Shown here one piece after another: positions 18,019 through 27,101 of a stretch of 64,000 bases of DNA. Source of the stretch: Methyloligella sp. GTDB taxonomy: Bacteria; Pseudomonadota; Alphaproteobacteria; Rhizobiales; HXMU1428-3. Location of the stretch: the NCBI GenBank assembly GCA_021604645.1, contig BQJJ01000003.1, forward strand, positions 112,551 to 176,550, written 5' to 3'. The notes beneath the pieces were generated by a model. It saw nothing but the letters and a program-made list of their open reading frames with translations. It had not been told where the DNA came from and made no database searches. Numbering within the stretch: position 1 is the stretch's first letter; each line of letters opens with the position of its first letter. Position numbers and translations under genes: made by a program.

Positions 18019-18759
18019 ATGAGAATTAATATGTCTATGAGCGTAGTTCGCTTTGTTGCTGTGTTAACTGGTGGCTTGTTTTTAACAGGTCTTGCTTCAT
18101 GCTCTTCAAACAACCTTGCAGATCAATTGGTCACTGGCTCGATTAGTCAACTGCCAAAGGGCTATGATTGCCCGATTAATTCTAATGATTTATATCCAGT
18201 TGGGGCTGTTTATCGGCGAGACCAAAATGGTGTTTTTTACAGTGTGAAAGACTTAAGTGGTCACACGATTGTAAAAGATCATTTACGTAAGAATATTAAA
18301 ATTTCTGATTATGAAATTTCTGATACGCAAAAAACTAATGCTCAGGCATCGGCTGCTTTACTAAAAAAAGCTATTCCTAATTTAAGCCTTTCTGGATCGG
18401 CTAAGAAGAAGAAGACCTTATCAGTTAATGTTACTGTTAAAGATATTCGGGCTGATGATATTGATGATGAAGTTGAGGGTAATGTTGTTAAGTGGATTAA
18501 GACCAATGTTGGGGTTAAGCCAGGCAATCGTTATTTTCTTGTTCGGCAAGCTGTGAAAGCAAGTGCTGTTTCTTATGTTATCAAAAAGCAAGATTTGGCA
18601 GAGTTAGGTGCTAAGGGTGATTTGAGCGAAATCGCGAAAGCGTCTGCCAATGTGACTATTCGTGATAATGACGGTAGTTTGAAATTGTCTCAAACTTTTG
18701 AGCCGCGCATCACTGTTTGCACGAAGTCTGCTGATATCACAGCACTTATGCCGAAATAA
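18019..18759 (+). CDS. Putative lipoprotein of unknown function
   Basis: A 246-residue product with a signal peptide ending in the lipobox LASC (Cys near residue 28), so a lipid-anchored envelope protein. The mature region has alternating polar strands (HTIVKDHLRKNIKISDYEIS; KKTLSVNVTVKDIRADDIDD) and a C-terminal ITVCTKSAD with the only other late cysteine; it looks like a beta-rich domain. I recognise no family. ATG 18019 is preceded by GGGAGG and GGTGAG; a second ATG at 18031 is possible. It is a single-gene unit between two terminator/repeat regions. Confidence 0.7.
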   Translation: MRINMSMSVVRFVAVLTGGLFLTGLASCSSNNLADQLVTGSISQLPKGYDCPINSNDLYPVGAVYRRDQNGVFYSVKDLSGHTIVKDHLRKNIKISDYEISDTQKTNAQASAALLKKAIPNLSLSGSAKKKKTLSVNVTVKDIRADDIDDEVEGNVVKWIKTNVGVKPGNRYFLVRQAVKASAVSYVIKKQDLAELGAKGDLSEIAKASANVTIRDNDGSLKLSQTFEPRITVCTKSADITALMPK

Positions 18760-18849
18760 AATAGCTATAAAATAGATCTCTTTTTTAGTGTGCCTTCAGG
18801 TCGGCATTTCTTTGCATTAGATGCCTACTCTTATAGAGCTCCTTTAGAT

Positions 18850-18990
18850 TGCCCACTAGCAACCGTCGCGGCATTTGCATCTTTGTGCTTCAGATGTCTA
18901 CTTTTGATTTGCCTTCAGTTTTCCCACTAGAAACCGGCACTAAGCATCCGCACTTTTTTCTGTGCTTCAGATGCCCACTAAGCATCCGCA
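18850..18990. repeat. Imperfect tandem repeats overlapping the 3' end of the cystathionine beta-lyase gene
   Basis: The 15-mer CACTAAGCATCCGCA occurs at 18938-18952 and again at 18976-18990, where it encodes the last codons and stop of the lyase gene on the minus strand. TGTGCTTCAGATG occurs at 18884-18896 and 18961-18973, and CCCACTAG at 18852-18859 and 18923-18930. Together they define a degenerate unit of about 70-77 bp. Fainter traces extend left to about 18790. They look like decayed duplications of the gene's 3' end. Confidence 0.65.
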
Positions 18991-20159
18991 TGTAATTTTT
19001 TGAGGCCGGCTGTAAGATCTGCTTTGAGGTCGTCCATGTTTTCATTACCGACATGGAAGCGCAGGGCCTGGCCTTGATAATTCCAAGATGTTGCCGTTCG
19101 ATATGATTTAGGATCGAAAGGAAGTGCGAGACTTTCAAACCCACCCCATGACCATCCCATAGCAAATAGTTCTAACTCGTTCAGCATGGTTTCAACTTTT
19201 GCTGGATCTACTGGTTTTAGGATGGCTGTGAAGAGGCCTGTGCTGCCTTTGAAATCTCTATTGAAAAGATCATGATCTGGATGAGAGGGTAGGGCCGGGT
19301 GTAAGACACATTCAAATTCTGGTTGTGCTTCTAACCAACTGGCGAGCTCGATGGCGGCTTTTTGGTGATGCTCTAACCTAACGCCAAGAGACCGTAATCC
19401 TCTAAGGGCAAGTTGAACATCATCTGGCCCGGCGCAGAGACCTAGTGAGTAAGCCATTTGACGAATTTTTTCTGCTGCGTCCCCTTTTGAGCTAACTGTA
19501 CCGATCATAGCGTCGGCGTGACCGATGAAATATTTGGTGCCCGAATGTATGGAAACATCTACGCCCATTGTTAGTGGTTGTAGATAAAGAGGGGTTGCCC
19601 AGGTGTTGTCTATTATTGTTTTGATATTTGTCTTTTTGGCTTTCTCGCAAATGGCTGGAATATCCTGGATTTCGAAGGATTGAGAGCCTGGACTTTCAAG
19701 GAAAATGATTTTGGTATTGTCTTGAATGAGCGTTTCAATCTCTGATCCGATGCGTGGGTCGTAATATGTCACGTTGATGCCCAAAGCTTTTAGGGTGGTG
19801 TTGCAAAAATTCCTCGTGGGTTGATAGACGCTATCTGTCACCAAGAGGTGATCACCTGTTTTTAAGAGAGCTAAAAGGGCGGTTGTGATGGCAGATAGAC
19901 CTGATGGGGTTAGGATTGTATCCTCGGCCTGCTCTAACTCGTTTAAGGCGCTTTCCAGAGTTTCGTATGTTGGGCTCCCCTTGCGGCCATACCAATAGCC
20001 ATAACCTCCTTCTACGAGCGACTTGACTGTAGGGAATAGAACGGTTGAGCCTTTATAAAGGGGGGGATTTACAAACCCTTTTGAGTCTTCTGTGTCTCTA
20101 CCTAAGTGAACCAATTTGGTTTTTGCGTCATGGTTTTTGTTATTTGAATTTGTGCTCAT
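18978..20159 (-). CDS. metC: Cystathionine beta-lyase (PLP-dependent)
   Basis: A 393-residue Cys/Met-metabolism PLP enzyme, close in length to MetC. It should cleave cystathionine to homocysteine, pyruvate and ammonia in methionine synthesis. The PLP lysine lies in VSIHSGTKYFIGHADAMIG (about residue 209), the cofactor Asp in TIIDNTWATPLY, and the substrate-side tyrosine region in YGYWYGRKGSPTYETLE. I begin at ATG 20159 (MSTNSNNKNHDAKTKLVHLG), where the family alignment would start; a start at 20234 adds 25 residues of unlike composition. Related gamma-synthases or gamma-lyases cannot be fully excluded. The 3' end is duplicated downstream as decayed repeats. Confidence 0.88.
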   Translation of the reverse strand: MSTNSNNKNHDAKTKLVHLGRDTEDSKGFVNPPLYKGSTVLFPTVKSLVEGGYGYWYGRKGSPTYETLESALNELEQAEDTILTPSGLSAITTALLALLKTGDHLLVTDSVYQPTRNFCNTTLKALGINVTYYDPRIGSEIETLIQDNTKIIFLESPGSQSFEIQDIPAICEKAKKTNIKTIIDNTWATPLYLQPLTMGVDVSIHSGTKYFIGHADAMIGTVSSKGDAAEKIRQMAYSLGLCAGPDDVQLALRGLRSLGVRLEHHQKAAIELASWLEAQPEFECVLHPALPSHPDHDLFNRDFKGSTGLFTAILKPVDPAKVETMLNELELFAMGWSWGGFESLALPFDPKSYRTATSWNYQGQALRFHVGNENMDDLKADLTAGLKKLHADA

Positions 20160-20281
20160 TGGGGTGCTCGGATTTAGACTGTTGAAGGATGAGTTTTGTA
20201 ATTGTTTGTTTGCACTATACTTAAATGATCTCATACCGCCTATTAAATTTTATGTATTTTTAATAGGGAATTATCTGCAAA

Positions 20282-20317
20282 TAAAAATCCCCCTCTCATA
20301 TAGGTGAGAGGGGGATT
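20282..20317 (-). terminator. Rho-independent terminator after the PilZ chemoreceptor
   Basis: On the minus strand AATCCCCCTCTCA pairs with TGAGAGGGGGATT over a 6-nt loop and is followed by TTTTATTTG, 55 bp beyond the chemoreceptor stop codon. Confidence 0.85.
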
Positions 20318-20372
20318 GATTGTATTTGTTAATTCTTGCTTAGTTGTGTAAGCAGGAGGGGGCATAGAGAGA

Positions 20373-22700
20373 CTAAGCTGCTTCTTCTAACCATTTTATA
20401 TTTTCAACCGGCTCTTTAAATTTAACACCATATCCATTGTCGTCTTTACGGACAACTTTTGCGATAATTGAGCGACCGTCTGAGAGAATGAATGAGAATT
20501 CATCTCCAATGTCCATTGAATGAGTTCCTGTAATGTAAGCACCTGTTTCACTTGCGTTTTCAATTACGAAACTAAATCTTGCGCCTTTCATGTCAACCAT
20601 CGAAACCTTATTGATTTTTTCTCGCAAACTGTTTCTACGGTCTTTCACATCCTTGCTTACATCCTTGAGGAAGTTATCAACCGCAGTTGATAGGTTTTGT
20701 GTGACTTTTCCGAGGGCAGTAGCGACTTCCTGGACTTGATTGGCTTGTGTGGTTGTATCTTCGACAGATTGATTGACCCGCTCAACATTATTGGCGACTT
20801 CATTTGTTTGTTCTGATGCGGCTTGAATGGAACTTGCGATGGATGACGTTGCAGCTTGTTGCTCTTCAACGGCAGAGGCGATTGTCACGGTTACATCATT
20901 GATTTCCTGAACCTGGGTCAGGATATTACTAATGGCGCTTACGGTGCCATGTGATGAATTTTGAACCGCTGAGATATGTGATGCGATTTCATCTGTTGCT
21001 TGTGCTGTTTGCTCTGAAAGCTGTTTAACTTCAGCGGCAACCACTGCGAACCCTTTGCCAGCGTCTCCTGCTCTGGCTGCTTCAATGGTTGCGTTGAGGG
21101 CTAACAAATTGGTTTGTTCAGCGATTTCTCTAATCAGACCGACAACGTCACCAATTTTATCAGCAGCTTCTGAAAGTGATCTTACATCTTCATTTGTTGT
21201 TTCGGTTGTCTCAGATGTTTTCTTGACGATGTCATCTGCTTTTTGAACTTGCATGGCAATTTCTTGCATGGAGGCTGAGAGCTCTGAGGTGGCTCCTGCG
21301 ACTGTTTCTACATTTTCAGAGGCTATGTTTGAAGATGATTTCATTGCGTCTGAACTGCTTGCTGCTGATTGAGCTGCGCTATGTAATGTGTCAGCTGAAT
21401 TTTGCATTGAGTTTGTTTGTTCTTCAAGAGAAGCTCTTATGCCATTTTCTAGTTTTTCGAAATTATCTAGAATTGTAGCGATGTAAGCTTGTTTTTGATC
21501 TTCTCTTTCATTTTCAAGAATGGCTTCTCTCTCTAGCCGTGCTCGTTCTATTGCATTGGTTTTAAAGACAGCAAGGGCTTTTGCCATATCACCTAAATTA
21601 TCAGTTCTGCTTTCCATTGGTATGCGAATGCTTGTGTTTGCACGGGCGAGCTCTTTCATAGCTTCAGTGAGTTTGTTAAACTGATTACTGATGGTTTGAG
21701 AGATTACATAAGCAAGAACTATTGAGATGGAAATTAGCCCGATTAGGGCGATTGCATAAGTCCAAAACATGGTTGTTGCGTGGTTGGAATGATCAATTGC
21801 GATGTCCATCAATTCTTTTGTGATTTTATCTTCCATCACTTTTAGTTGGTCGATACGACTTGATGTGATCTTGAACCAATTTTCAATTGAGATATCTGTG
21901 ATATAACCACCGAAAGGGTTATCTAGCGCTTTTTTGCGGAATTCATTTACTTTTTGGCTTTCAGGGCCATTAAGTATTTTATCAAGTTCTTTGATTTTAT
22001 CGATACTTGCATGATGTCTAAAAGCTTCAAAATTTGCTCGTTGGTTTGCGATTTCCCCAACGAAACTTTTGTAAATATCTTTGTTGAACTTACCTTCACT
22101 GAAACCAGATGTTCCCATTGATTTTTCTAAGGCGGCGAATTCTTTGGCACGAAGGAATGAAGTGTAGATTATGAGTTCACGAATAATATCGGCGTCGTTT
22201 GTTGCTTCTTCGTAACTTTCAGTCAGGGAGATTAAATTATCAATCAACGGCGTGTAGAAGTGATCCATCTCTTTTACGGAGAGTTTAAGATTATCGATGC
22301 CTTGTCTCTTAGATTGTAACTTAGCAAATGAGGCTTTGATCTTTTTCAGAGGTTTTTTAAAGTGATAGTAGGTTAGGTTTTTTTCTGAATAGGGTAATTT
22401 TTCAAGGAACTTTTTGATTGCTTTATCTGTTTTATTTCTTGAGCTTGTAATATTACTGCTGAAGTTTTGCTTGTTTGAACTGATGTATCCGGCGGCATAT
22501 GCTCGTTCAGTTTGTAATTGATGGACTAATCTGGCGCTTGCTGGGGCTAGTTCAATTGCTTGGACAATGTTTGTCGCAGAGACTTTAGAGTTCCACATTT
22601 TATGGAGCTCTTCAGCGCTTACCATTATTAATCCTAAGATAGGAATTAGGCTTAGGATTAGAATTCTGCGGGTTATTGATAATTTCGATATAAAAGCCAT
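20373..22700 (-). CDS. Chemoreceptor with NIT sensor, HAMP, MCP signalling and C-terminal PilZ domains
   Basis: A 775-residue receptor. Helix 1 (about 9-28) precedes a periplasmic nitrate/nitrite-sensing-type (NIT) helical domain (about 45-300; [16 protein letters not shown]), then helix 2 (about 307-335), HAMP (about 335-385) and an MCP signalling domain with the hairpin tip [19 protein letters not shown] (about 523-545). The C-terminal 95 residues are a PilZ domain: RNSLR gives R-x3-R and [10 protein letters not shown] gives N-x-S-x-x-G, the two c-di-GMP contact motifs. It should therefore join chemotaxis signalling to c-di-GMP. AAGGAATT precedes ATG 22700; a 7-bp inverted repeat lies in the 5' leader. 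The NIT ligand is not proven to be nitrate. Confidence 0.92.
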   Translation of the reverse strand: MAFISKLSITRRILILSLIPILGLIMVSAEELHKMWNSKVSATNIVQAIELAPASARLVHQLQTERAYAAGYISSNKQNFSSNITSSRNKTDKAIKKFLEKLPYSEKNLTYYHFKKPLKKIKASFAKLQSKRQGIDNLKLSVKEMDHFYTPLIDNLISLTESYEEATNDADIIRELIIYTSFLRAKEFAALEKSMGTSGFSEGKFNKDIYKSFVGEIANQRANFEAFRHHASIDKIKELDKILNGPESQKVNEFRKKALDNPFGGYITDISIENWFKITSSRIDQLKVMEDKITKELMDIAIDHSNHATTMFWTYAIALIGLISISIVLAYVISQTISNQFNKLTEAMKELARANTSIRIPMESRTDNLGDMAKALAVFKTNAIERARLEREAILENEREDQKQAYIATILDNFEKLENGIRASLEEQTNSMQNSADTLHSAAQSAASSSDAMKSSSNIASENVETVAGATSELSASMQEIAMQVQKADDIVKKTSETTETTNEDVRSLSEAADKIGDVVGLIREIAEQTNLLALNATIEAARAGDAGKGFAVVAAEVKQLSEQTAQATDEIASHISAVQNSSHGTVSAISNILTQVQEINDVTVTIASAVEEQQAATSSIASSIQAASEQTNEVANNVERVNQSVEDTTTQANQVQEVATALGKVTQNLSTAVDNFLKDVSKDVKDRRNSLREKINKVSMVDMKGARFSFVIENASETGAYITGTHSMDIGDEFSFILSDGRSIIAKVVRKDDNGYGVKFKEPVENIKWLEEAA

Positions 22701-23064
22701 CTTATAATTCCTTCAAATACCATTCCGTACAGTAATCTTCAGTACGGAGACTAAAATGATTGTGGTAAATAAGGGATTAATGGATGCGGCAATTTGTACT
22801 TTAATATTGCGGAATTTCTATTTTTTGCTTCAGAATTATTATAATTTCTGCATTTTTAGGAGATTTTAATAGATTTTAACAGTTTTACGGACTGATTATT
22901 GACTTCAAATTTGTTATTACTTGACGAAAAATCGCGTTAGTTAGACTTTAGTCGAATCATTTGGTCGTTTTTGTAAGACCAGTAAATGATTTTTATTTAC
23001 TGGTCTTAAATATTCATTTTTTAATGATGCTAGAAATTACGTAATGAATTTGATTTTTTTAGAG
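22701..23064. other. 364-bp intergenic region between the PilZ chemoreceptor and phoX
   Basis: It contains no convincing gene. It holds an inverted repeat TCCGTAC … GTACGGA (22724-22748) in the chemoreceptor's 5' leader, which could be an operator or a leader hairpin. It also holds a 14-bp perfect stem, TAAGACCAGTAAAT … ATTTACTGGTCTTA (22974-23008), 57 bp beyond the phoX stop, likely a 3' end or weak terminator because it lacks a proper T tract on that strand. The rest is AT-rich promoter-type sequence. Confidence 0.55.
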
Positions 23065-24984
23065 TTAACCAAATGGTTTTCCATCTTTTTTGCGGACAGA
23101 GATGATCGCAGAACGTGGGACAAGATTGTCTCCATCAGGGAAATGACTACCGCCTTTCTCACCTGGGTGCTGGATGCCAACAAACATGGTGGCTTTATCA
23201 GCTGACCAGCAAATGCCTGTGACTTCACATTCTTTCGGCCCGACAAGAAATCTACGGATTTCACCAGTTTGAGTATTCCCAACAAGCATTTGATTATTGC
23301 CCATTCCTTCAAAATCGCCTTTGTTAGTGTATTTCCCATCCGTTTGAATCCAGAGCCTGCCCTTACTATCAAAAGCCAGGCCATCAGGTGAGTTGAACAT
23401 ATTGCCGGCATTGATGTTTGGCGAGCCAGCTTTTAGCTTTTCTTCTTTGTCCTCGGCGTTAGCATTATGTACAGTTGGGTTACCAGCTAATGCAAACAGG
23501 GACCAAGTGAAATTGGTCGAGGTGTGGTCTTCTTTTTCTGGGATCCATTTTAAAATTTGACCATAAACATTTTTTTCACGTGGGTTTGGTCCACCAACGG
23601 GGGTTTCGTCGCCGCCTTTGTTTGGTTTTCGTCCTCTGTTTTTATTATTTGTCAGGGCGCAGAAACATTCTGCTTTCAATGGGCTTGCTGCGACCCATTC
23701 AGGGCGATCCATCGTGGTCGCTTCGACTTTGGAGGCTGCTAGCCGAGTATGAATGCAAATTTCAGCTTGTGTCATGCCTGTTGTCTCTGGGTTGAGGGGC
23801 AACCATGAGCCCTTTAAGTCATCATAAAACTTAGCGACATAAAGAGTGCCTTTGTTTAGGAGCTGGGATGTGGATTTACCTTCTTCATAAACGCCGTCAG
23901 AGACATATTTATAAAGGAACTCGCCACGTTCATCATCCCCCATATAGACAACGACTTTGCCGTTTTTAGCAATGATGACTTCAGCATTTTCATGTTTGAA
24001 GCGGCCCAGGGCTGTTCTCTTTTTAATTGGCTTTGATGGGTCTTTGGGATCAACTTCTACAATGTAGCCATGGCGGTTTGCTTCGTTTGGTTCTTTCGAA
24101 ATATCAAATCGTTGGTCGATTTGTTCCCATTTATAACCACGCCCTTTTTTAGAAATACCGTATCTTTTTAGTGGAGTACTGATTTCATAAGCTTCATCAG
24201 ATGATGTGAAATAGCCGTTGAAATTTTCTTCGCAGCTTAGATATGTACCCCAAGGGGTTTTGCCATTGCCGCAATTATTCCAGGTGCCGAGGGCTGTTAA
24301 ACCGGCTGGGTCTGCTGTTGTTTTCAAAAGATCGTGCCCAGCTGCCGGACCCGTGATTTCTATTTCTGTTTTGGCTGTGATGCGGCGATTAAAGGGGCTG
24401 TCCTTTATAATATGCCATTGATCATCAACTTGTTTGATTTCGAAAATAGAGATGCCATGAGCGGCCATGTTTCTAGCGATGTCATCGTCATTTTCGGGTT
24501 TTCCGCTTTTGCGGTTGATATAGAATGAGTTCTTGTTTGTGTACTCATTATTGACTGCAAGTAGCATATGCTCTTCATGTGTGAAGAATGACATGCCATC
24601 ATTGTTATCTCCAAATGAGCGAGATTGGGTCATTGAGTTTCCGAGTGTCTTATGATCGAACTCTGGTGTATCTGTCCAGAGAGGGTCGCCCCATTTAACA
24701 ATTGTTTTCCATTCAAAGCCTTCGGGGACAGTGACCGTATCTTTTGTATTTGCGGGGATCTGTTTGAAGCCAAATTGATCATTTGCAAATGTAGTTTCTG
24801 TTGTTTTGGCTGCGACTGGGGCTGAACTGAGGAGAAAGCTACTTAACCCGAACGTGATGGCTCCCCCCATTACATCTCTACGTGTAATGGCTCTTTCTAT
24901 AATATTTTCAAATTCGGTTTCTGTTGGTGGGGGAGAGATTAATTCATCAAATTCATCGAATGAAAGTTCGGTTGTTTTTTTCAT
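23065..24984 (-). CDS. phoX: PhoX-family (DUF839) alkaline phosphatase, Tat-exported
   Basis: A 639-residue protein of the PhoX family, periplasmic or secreted phosphatases that use calcium and iron instead of zinc and release phosphate from organic esters. The twin-arginine motif ITRRDVMGGAITFGLSS is at residues 33-49, with export after APVAAK. Family landmarks follow: EEHMLLAVNNEYTN, GTWNNCGNGKTPWGTYLSCEE region, YMGDDERGEFLYKYVSDG, and the C-terminal NSPDGLAFDSKGRLWIQTDG with CWSADKATMFVG. Not every PhoX-like protein is an active phosphatase, so enzyme activity is inferred. A Pho-box-like sequence lies upstream. Confidence 0.85.
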   Translation of the reverse strand: MKKTTELSFDEFDELISPPPTETEFENIIERAITRRDVMGGAITFGLSSFLLSSAPVAAKTTETTFANDQFGFKQIPANTKDTVTVPEGFEWKTIVKWGDPLWTDTPEFDHKTLGNSMTQSRSFGDNNDGMSFFTHEEHMLLAVNNEYTNKNSFYINRKSGKPENDDDIARNMAAHGISIFEIKQVDDQWHIIKDSPFNRRITAKTEIEITGPAAGHDLLKTTADPAGLTALGTWNNCGNGKTPWGTYLSCEENFNGYFTSSDEAYEISTPLKRYGISKKGRGYKWEQIDQRFDISKEPNEANRHGYIVEVDPKDPSKPIKKRTALGRFKHENAEVIIAKNGKVVVYMGDDERGEFLYKYVSDGVYEEGKSTSQLLNKGTLYVAKFYDDLKGSWLPLNPETTGMTQAEICIHTRLAASKVEATTMDRPEWVAASPLKAECFCALTNNKNRGRKPNKGGDETPVGGPNPREKNVYGQILKWIPEKEDHTSTNFTWSLFALAGNPTVHNANAEDKEEKLKAGSPNINAGNMFNSPDGLAFDSKGRLWIQTDGKYTNKGDFEGMGNNQMLVGNTQTGEIRRFLVGPKECEVTGICWSADKATMFVGIQHPGEKGGSHFPDGDNLVPRSAIISVRKKDGKPFG

Positions 24985-25051
24985 TGCTTTAGCTTTATCT
25001 CCAGCGAAGTCAGCGATCTTTTTTCTTTTCGACTCACTATAGCGTTTCTGA

Positions 25052-25069
25052 GCAACAATTTAGTGACAG
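25052..25069 (-). promoter_or_regulatory. Candidate Pho box upstream of phoX
   Basis: On the minus strand CTGTCAC-TAAA-TTGTTGC resembles the 18-bp PhoB consensus (CTGTCAT-A/T-rich spacer-CTGTCAT): the first half matches 6 of 7, the second 4 of 7. TATAGT follows 10 nt later, the spacing seen in PhoB-activated promoters such as phoA of E. coli. It lies 68 bp before the phoX start codon. Confidence 0.45.
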
Positions 25070-25122
25070 AAAACATGCTGAAACGTGGAAATATTATGGC
25101 AGGAAGTTGTTTGCTTGAATGA

Positions 25123-25662
25123 TTACCAATGTATTGGATCATTGAGTGCCTTGCAGCATTTTATTTTACTATTCATATTGTTTGGGATATTGGCTGTGAG
25201 TTTTTTTACCATCCAGGCTTCTTCATATTCTATAGGAATGGGGTGAGGTGGTAACAGCCCAATTTTACTAGCGGTGGTGAAGCCAAAGCGTGAGTAATAA
25301 TTTGGATCTCCGTAGACAAAAATAAGATTGACGCCACTTTGCATTAATTGCTCGCAGCCAGTCATCACTAGTTTACTGCCGATGCCTTGTTTCATAGCCT
25401 TTGGTGCGACTGCCAGAGGACCGAGAATTCTGCTTTCTAATTGTTGTTGGGTTTCTTCAATTTCTACTTTTGAAAAGGTGATATGGCCGATCAAGTCTCT
25501 ATTTTCTTCTGCTACAAGTGATAATTGGGGTATGGCGGTGGGGTCATTGAGAAGATTTTTTATGAGTTCTGAGACAATAGGCCCTTCTTTAGCACCAAAG
25601 GCATCAACATGGATTTGCATTATTTTTTTTATGTCTTGATCGTGAGATTGTCTTATTTTCAA
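25123..25662 (-). CDS. GNAT-family N-acetyltransferase (YhbS-like)
   Basis: A 179-residue acetyltransferase. Strand-helix motifs IGHITFSKV, LGPLAVAPKAMKQGIGSKLV (acetyl-CoA loop Q-x-x-G-x-G written as KQGIGS) and the C-terminal YYSRFGFTTAS pattern are those of the predicted N-acetyltransferase YhbS group. It is cytosolic and its acceptor is unknown. The start ATG 25662 lies in a weak AAGGAAAA context. It is the nearest gene upstream of phoX on the same strand, 138 bp away, with separate promoter signals between them. Confidence 0.8.
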   Translation of the reverse strand: MKIRQSHDQDIKKIMQIHVDAFGAKEGPIVSELIKNLLNDPTAIPQLSLVAEENRDLIGHITFSKVEIEETQQQLESRILGPLAVAPKAMKQGIGSKLVMTGCEQLMQSGVNLIFVYGDPNYYSRFGFTTASKIGLLPPHPIPIEYEEAWMVKKLTANIPNNMNSKIKCCKALNDPIHW

Positions 25663-25892
25663 TTTAGTTTTCCTTAGAAGATGTTTTTTAATTTAGTGTA
25701 CACTTCCATTGTGTTACTTCATTCACCAGATGAATATGACGAAAATTTAATTTGTTATTTGGTTTGAAGCTGACTTACAGTAAACTAAGGTCGTAAAATA
25801 CCACTGATACAGGTCAATTAGATTGTTTTTTATTGTACTTTAATCTTTGAGTGTGGGTTGGTTTCTAGGTACTGATAGTAAAGGATTGTTAG

Positions 25893-26456
25893 ATGAGAGA
25901 TAAGTTATTTAAAGGGGTGATGGTTGCGCTATTAACTTTTGCTCTTCTGCCACTATCGGCCGGTGTGATGCCAGCTCATGCTAAAAATAAGTCTAAGAAG
26001 ATACTTGGTATCGCGATTGGTGTTGCGGCTGGTGCGATTATTTTAAATGAAGTTTCTAAGGCTAATAAGAAAAAGAAACAGAAGAAAAAAGTTTATAAGA
26101 AAAAGAAGGTCTATAAGAAAAAGGCTTATAAAAAGAAATATAAGAAAAAGTATAAAGCTAAAAAAGTTAACAAGGTTCATTGCCATACAGGTGGTAAAAA
26201 TCACTATCATAAAGCTTTCAAGGGTAAGTTCTGGCATGCGCATGAAAAAGAAGAGGGCTGTGCTTCTTATCGTTTAGACCCTAAATATGATGATGGCCCT
26301 GGAACCGGTGCTTATAAACCGCAAAATGCGAATAGTAAGAAAAAACAAGGTGGTGATCCTTGGGCGCGTTGTGAGGCTGACTTTGCTTCGTTCTCAGATG
26401 ATGGAACCTATCAACCGAATGGTGGTGGGCCACGCAGATTATGCCCATATTTATAA
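25893..26456 (+). CDS. Secreted lysine/tyrosine-rich protein of unknown function
   Basis: A 187-residue protein not assignable to a family. A signal peptide (cleavage after …MPAHA) is followed by a glycine/alanine-rich hydrophobic patch (ILGIAIGVAAGAIIL) and then a block of about 45 residues made almost entirely of KKK, KKY and KKV repeats (about 57-95). The C-terminal part is mixed, with HCHTGGKNHYH, WHAHEKEEGC and a Cys-containing end (WARCEADF … RRLCPYL). Four cysteines and the clustered histidines could bind metal or form disulfides. The layout, signal plus glycine-rich segment plus basic low-complexity block, recurs in the genes at 33083 and 33803. Confidence 0.75.
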   Translation: MRDKLFKGVMVALLTFALLPLSAGVMPAHAKNKSKKILGIAIGVAAGAIILNEVSKANKKKKQKKKVYKKKKVYKKKAYKKKYKKKYKAKKVNKVHCHTGGKNHYHKAFKGKFWHAHEKEEGCASYRLDPKYDDGPGTGAYKPQNANSKKKQGGDPWARCEADFASFSDDGTYQPNGGGPRRLCPYL

Positions 26457-27101
26457 GATTTTCTTTCAGAGTTAATTTCGTAGAGAGCTGGTATTTTTTA
26501 CCGGCTCTTTTTTTGTTTTTAGATCCGTTGTCTGAAGATCGTTCTTCAGAGTTCTATCTATATATCTCAGGCTGAAGTCGTCCCATTGATGCGACAAGTA
26601 TGTCATGTGTGGGGCTTGTTTTGTGATTTGTAAGCTAAAAAAAATGAATAATATTCTGGTATTCTAGACCGTGGATAAAATGTCCTGGCCGTTCACCTTT
26701 TCATAAATTTCAAGGTTATTTTTTTCATTATTGATTTTTTTATTCAGTATCCATGCCTTTCTTTTGGAAGTTGCCTTTTTGACAAGTTACCGAAATGTTT
26801 AAGAAAAAAGACGTTTCTGCTCATTTTTCTAAATTTGTAACAGTCTAAAACCTTTCCTAAATACAAAACGGAATTGTTTGAAACTCCATTTAAGATTTTG
26901 GCAAAATGACCTAGCTCCTTGGCCGTCCTTGGGTGTGTTGCAATCTTATATGGCATGAGTTTTGCGCCCTTACCTACTGTAATCAACCATCAATTTTAAT
27001 AGTTAGGGGGGGAGAAAATTTAAATAACTGGGAGTTTGTTTAAGGAAGAATATTTCTTAGACATAGGAGGAAGTTTCTTAATAATTAAGGAAGAAATAAA
27101 A
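26457..27101. other. 645-bp intergenic region before the PQQ dehydrogenase
   Basis: It starts with the terminator of the lysine-rich gene (26484-26518). I see no supported gene; an 80-codon minus-strand frame is discussed among rejected items. The last 70 bp hold purine-rich tracts, with TTAAGGAAGAA repeated near 27040 and 27085 and AGGAGG at 27065. Only the second TTAAGGAAGAA is correctly spaced for a start codon (27102). The rest is AT-rich, with no recognisable operator. Confidence 0.5.
26484..26518 (+). terminator. Rho-independent terminator after the lysine-rich secreted protein
   Basis: AGAGCTGGTA pairs with TACCGGCTCT (one G-T pair) over a T-rich loop, followed by TTTTTTTG, 28 bp after the stop codon. 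Confidence 0.85.

Noticed and set aside
18850..18990. Repeats after metC considered as a CRISPR array or attachment site
   Set aside because: The units are imperfect, too few and differently spaced, and there is no cas gene, integrase or tRNA beside them.
18978..20159. PLP lyase considered as OvoB for the ovothiol pathway
   Set aside because: The sequence has the standard Cys/Met-metabolism lysine motif and MetC-like length, and it lies 10 kb from ovoA with unrelated genes between.
26744..26986. 80-codon minus-strand open frame in the gap before the PQQ dehydrogenase
   Set aside because: It needs a TTG start or an internal ATG with a marginal AAGGGC site, has no recognisable motif, and the codon pattern is unlike its neighbours. 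A conserved homologue would be needed to accept it.
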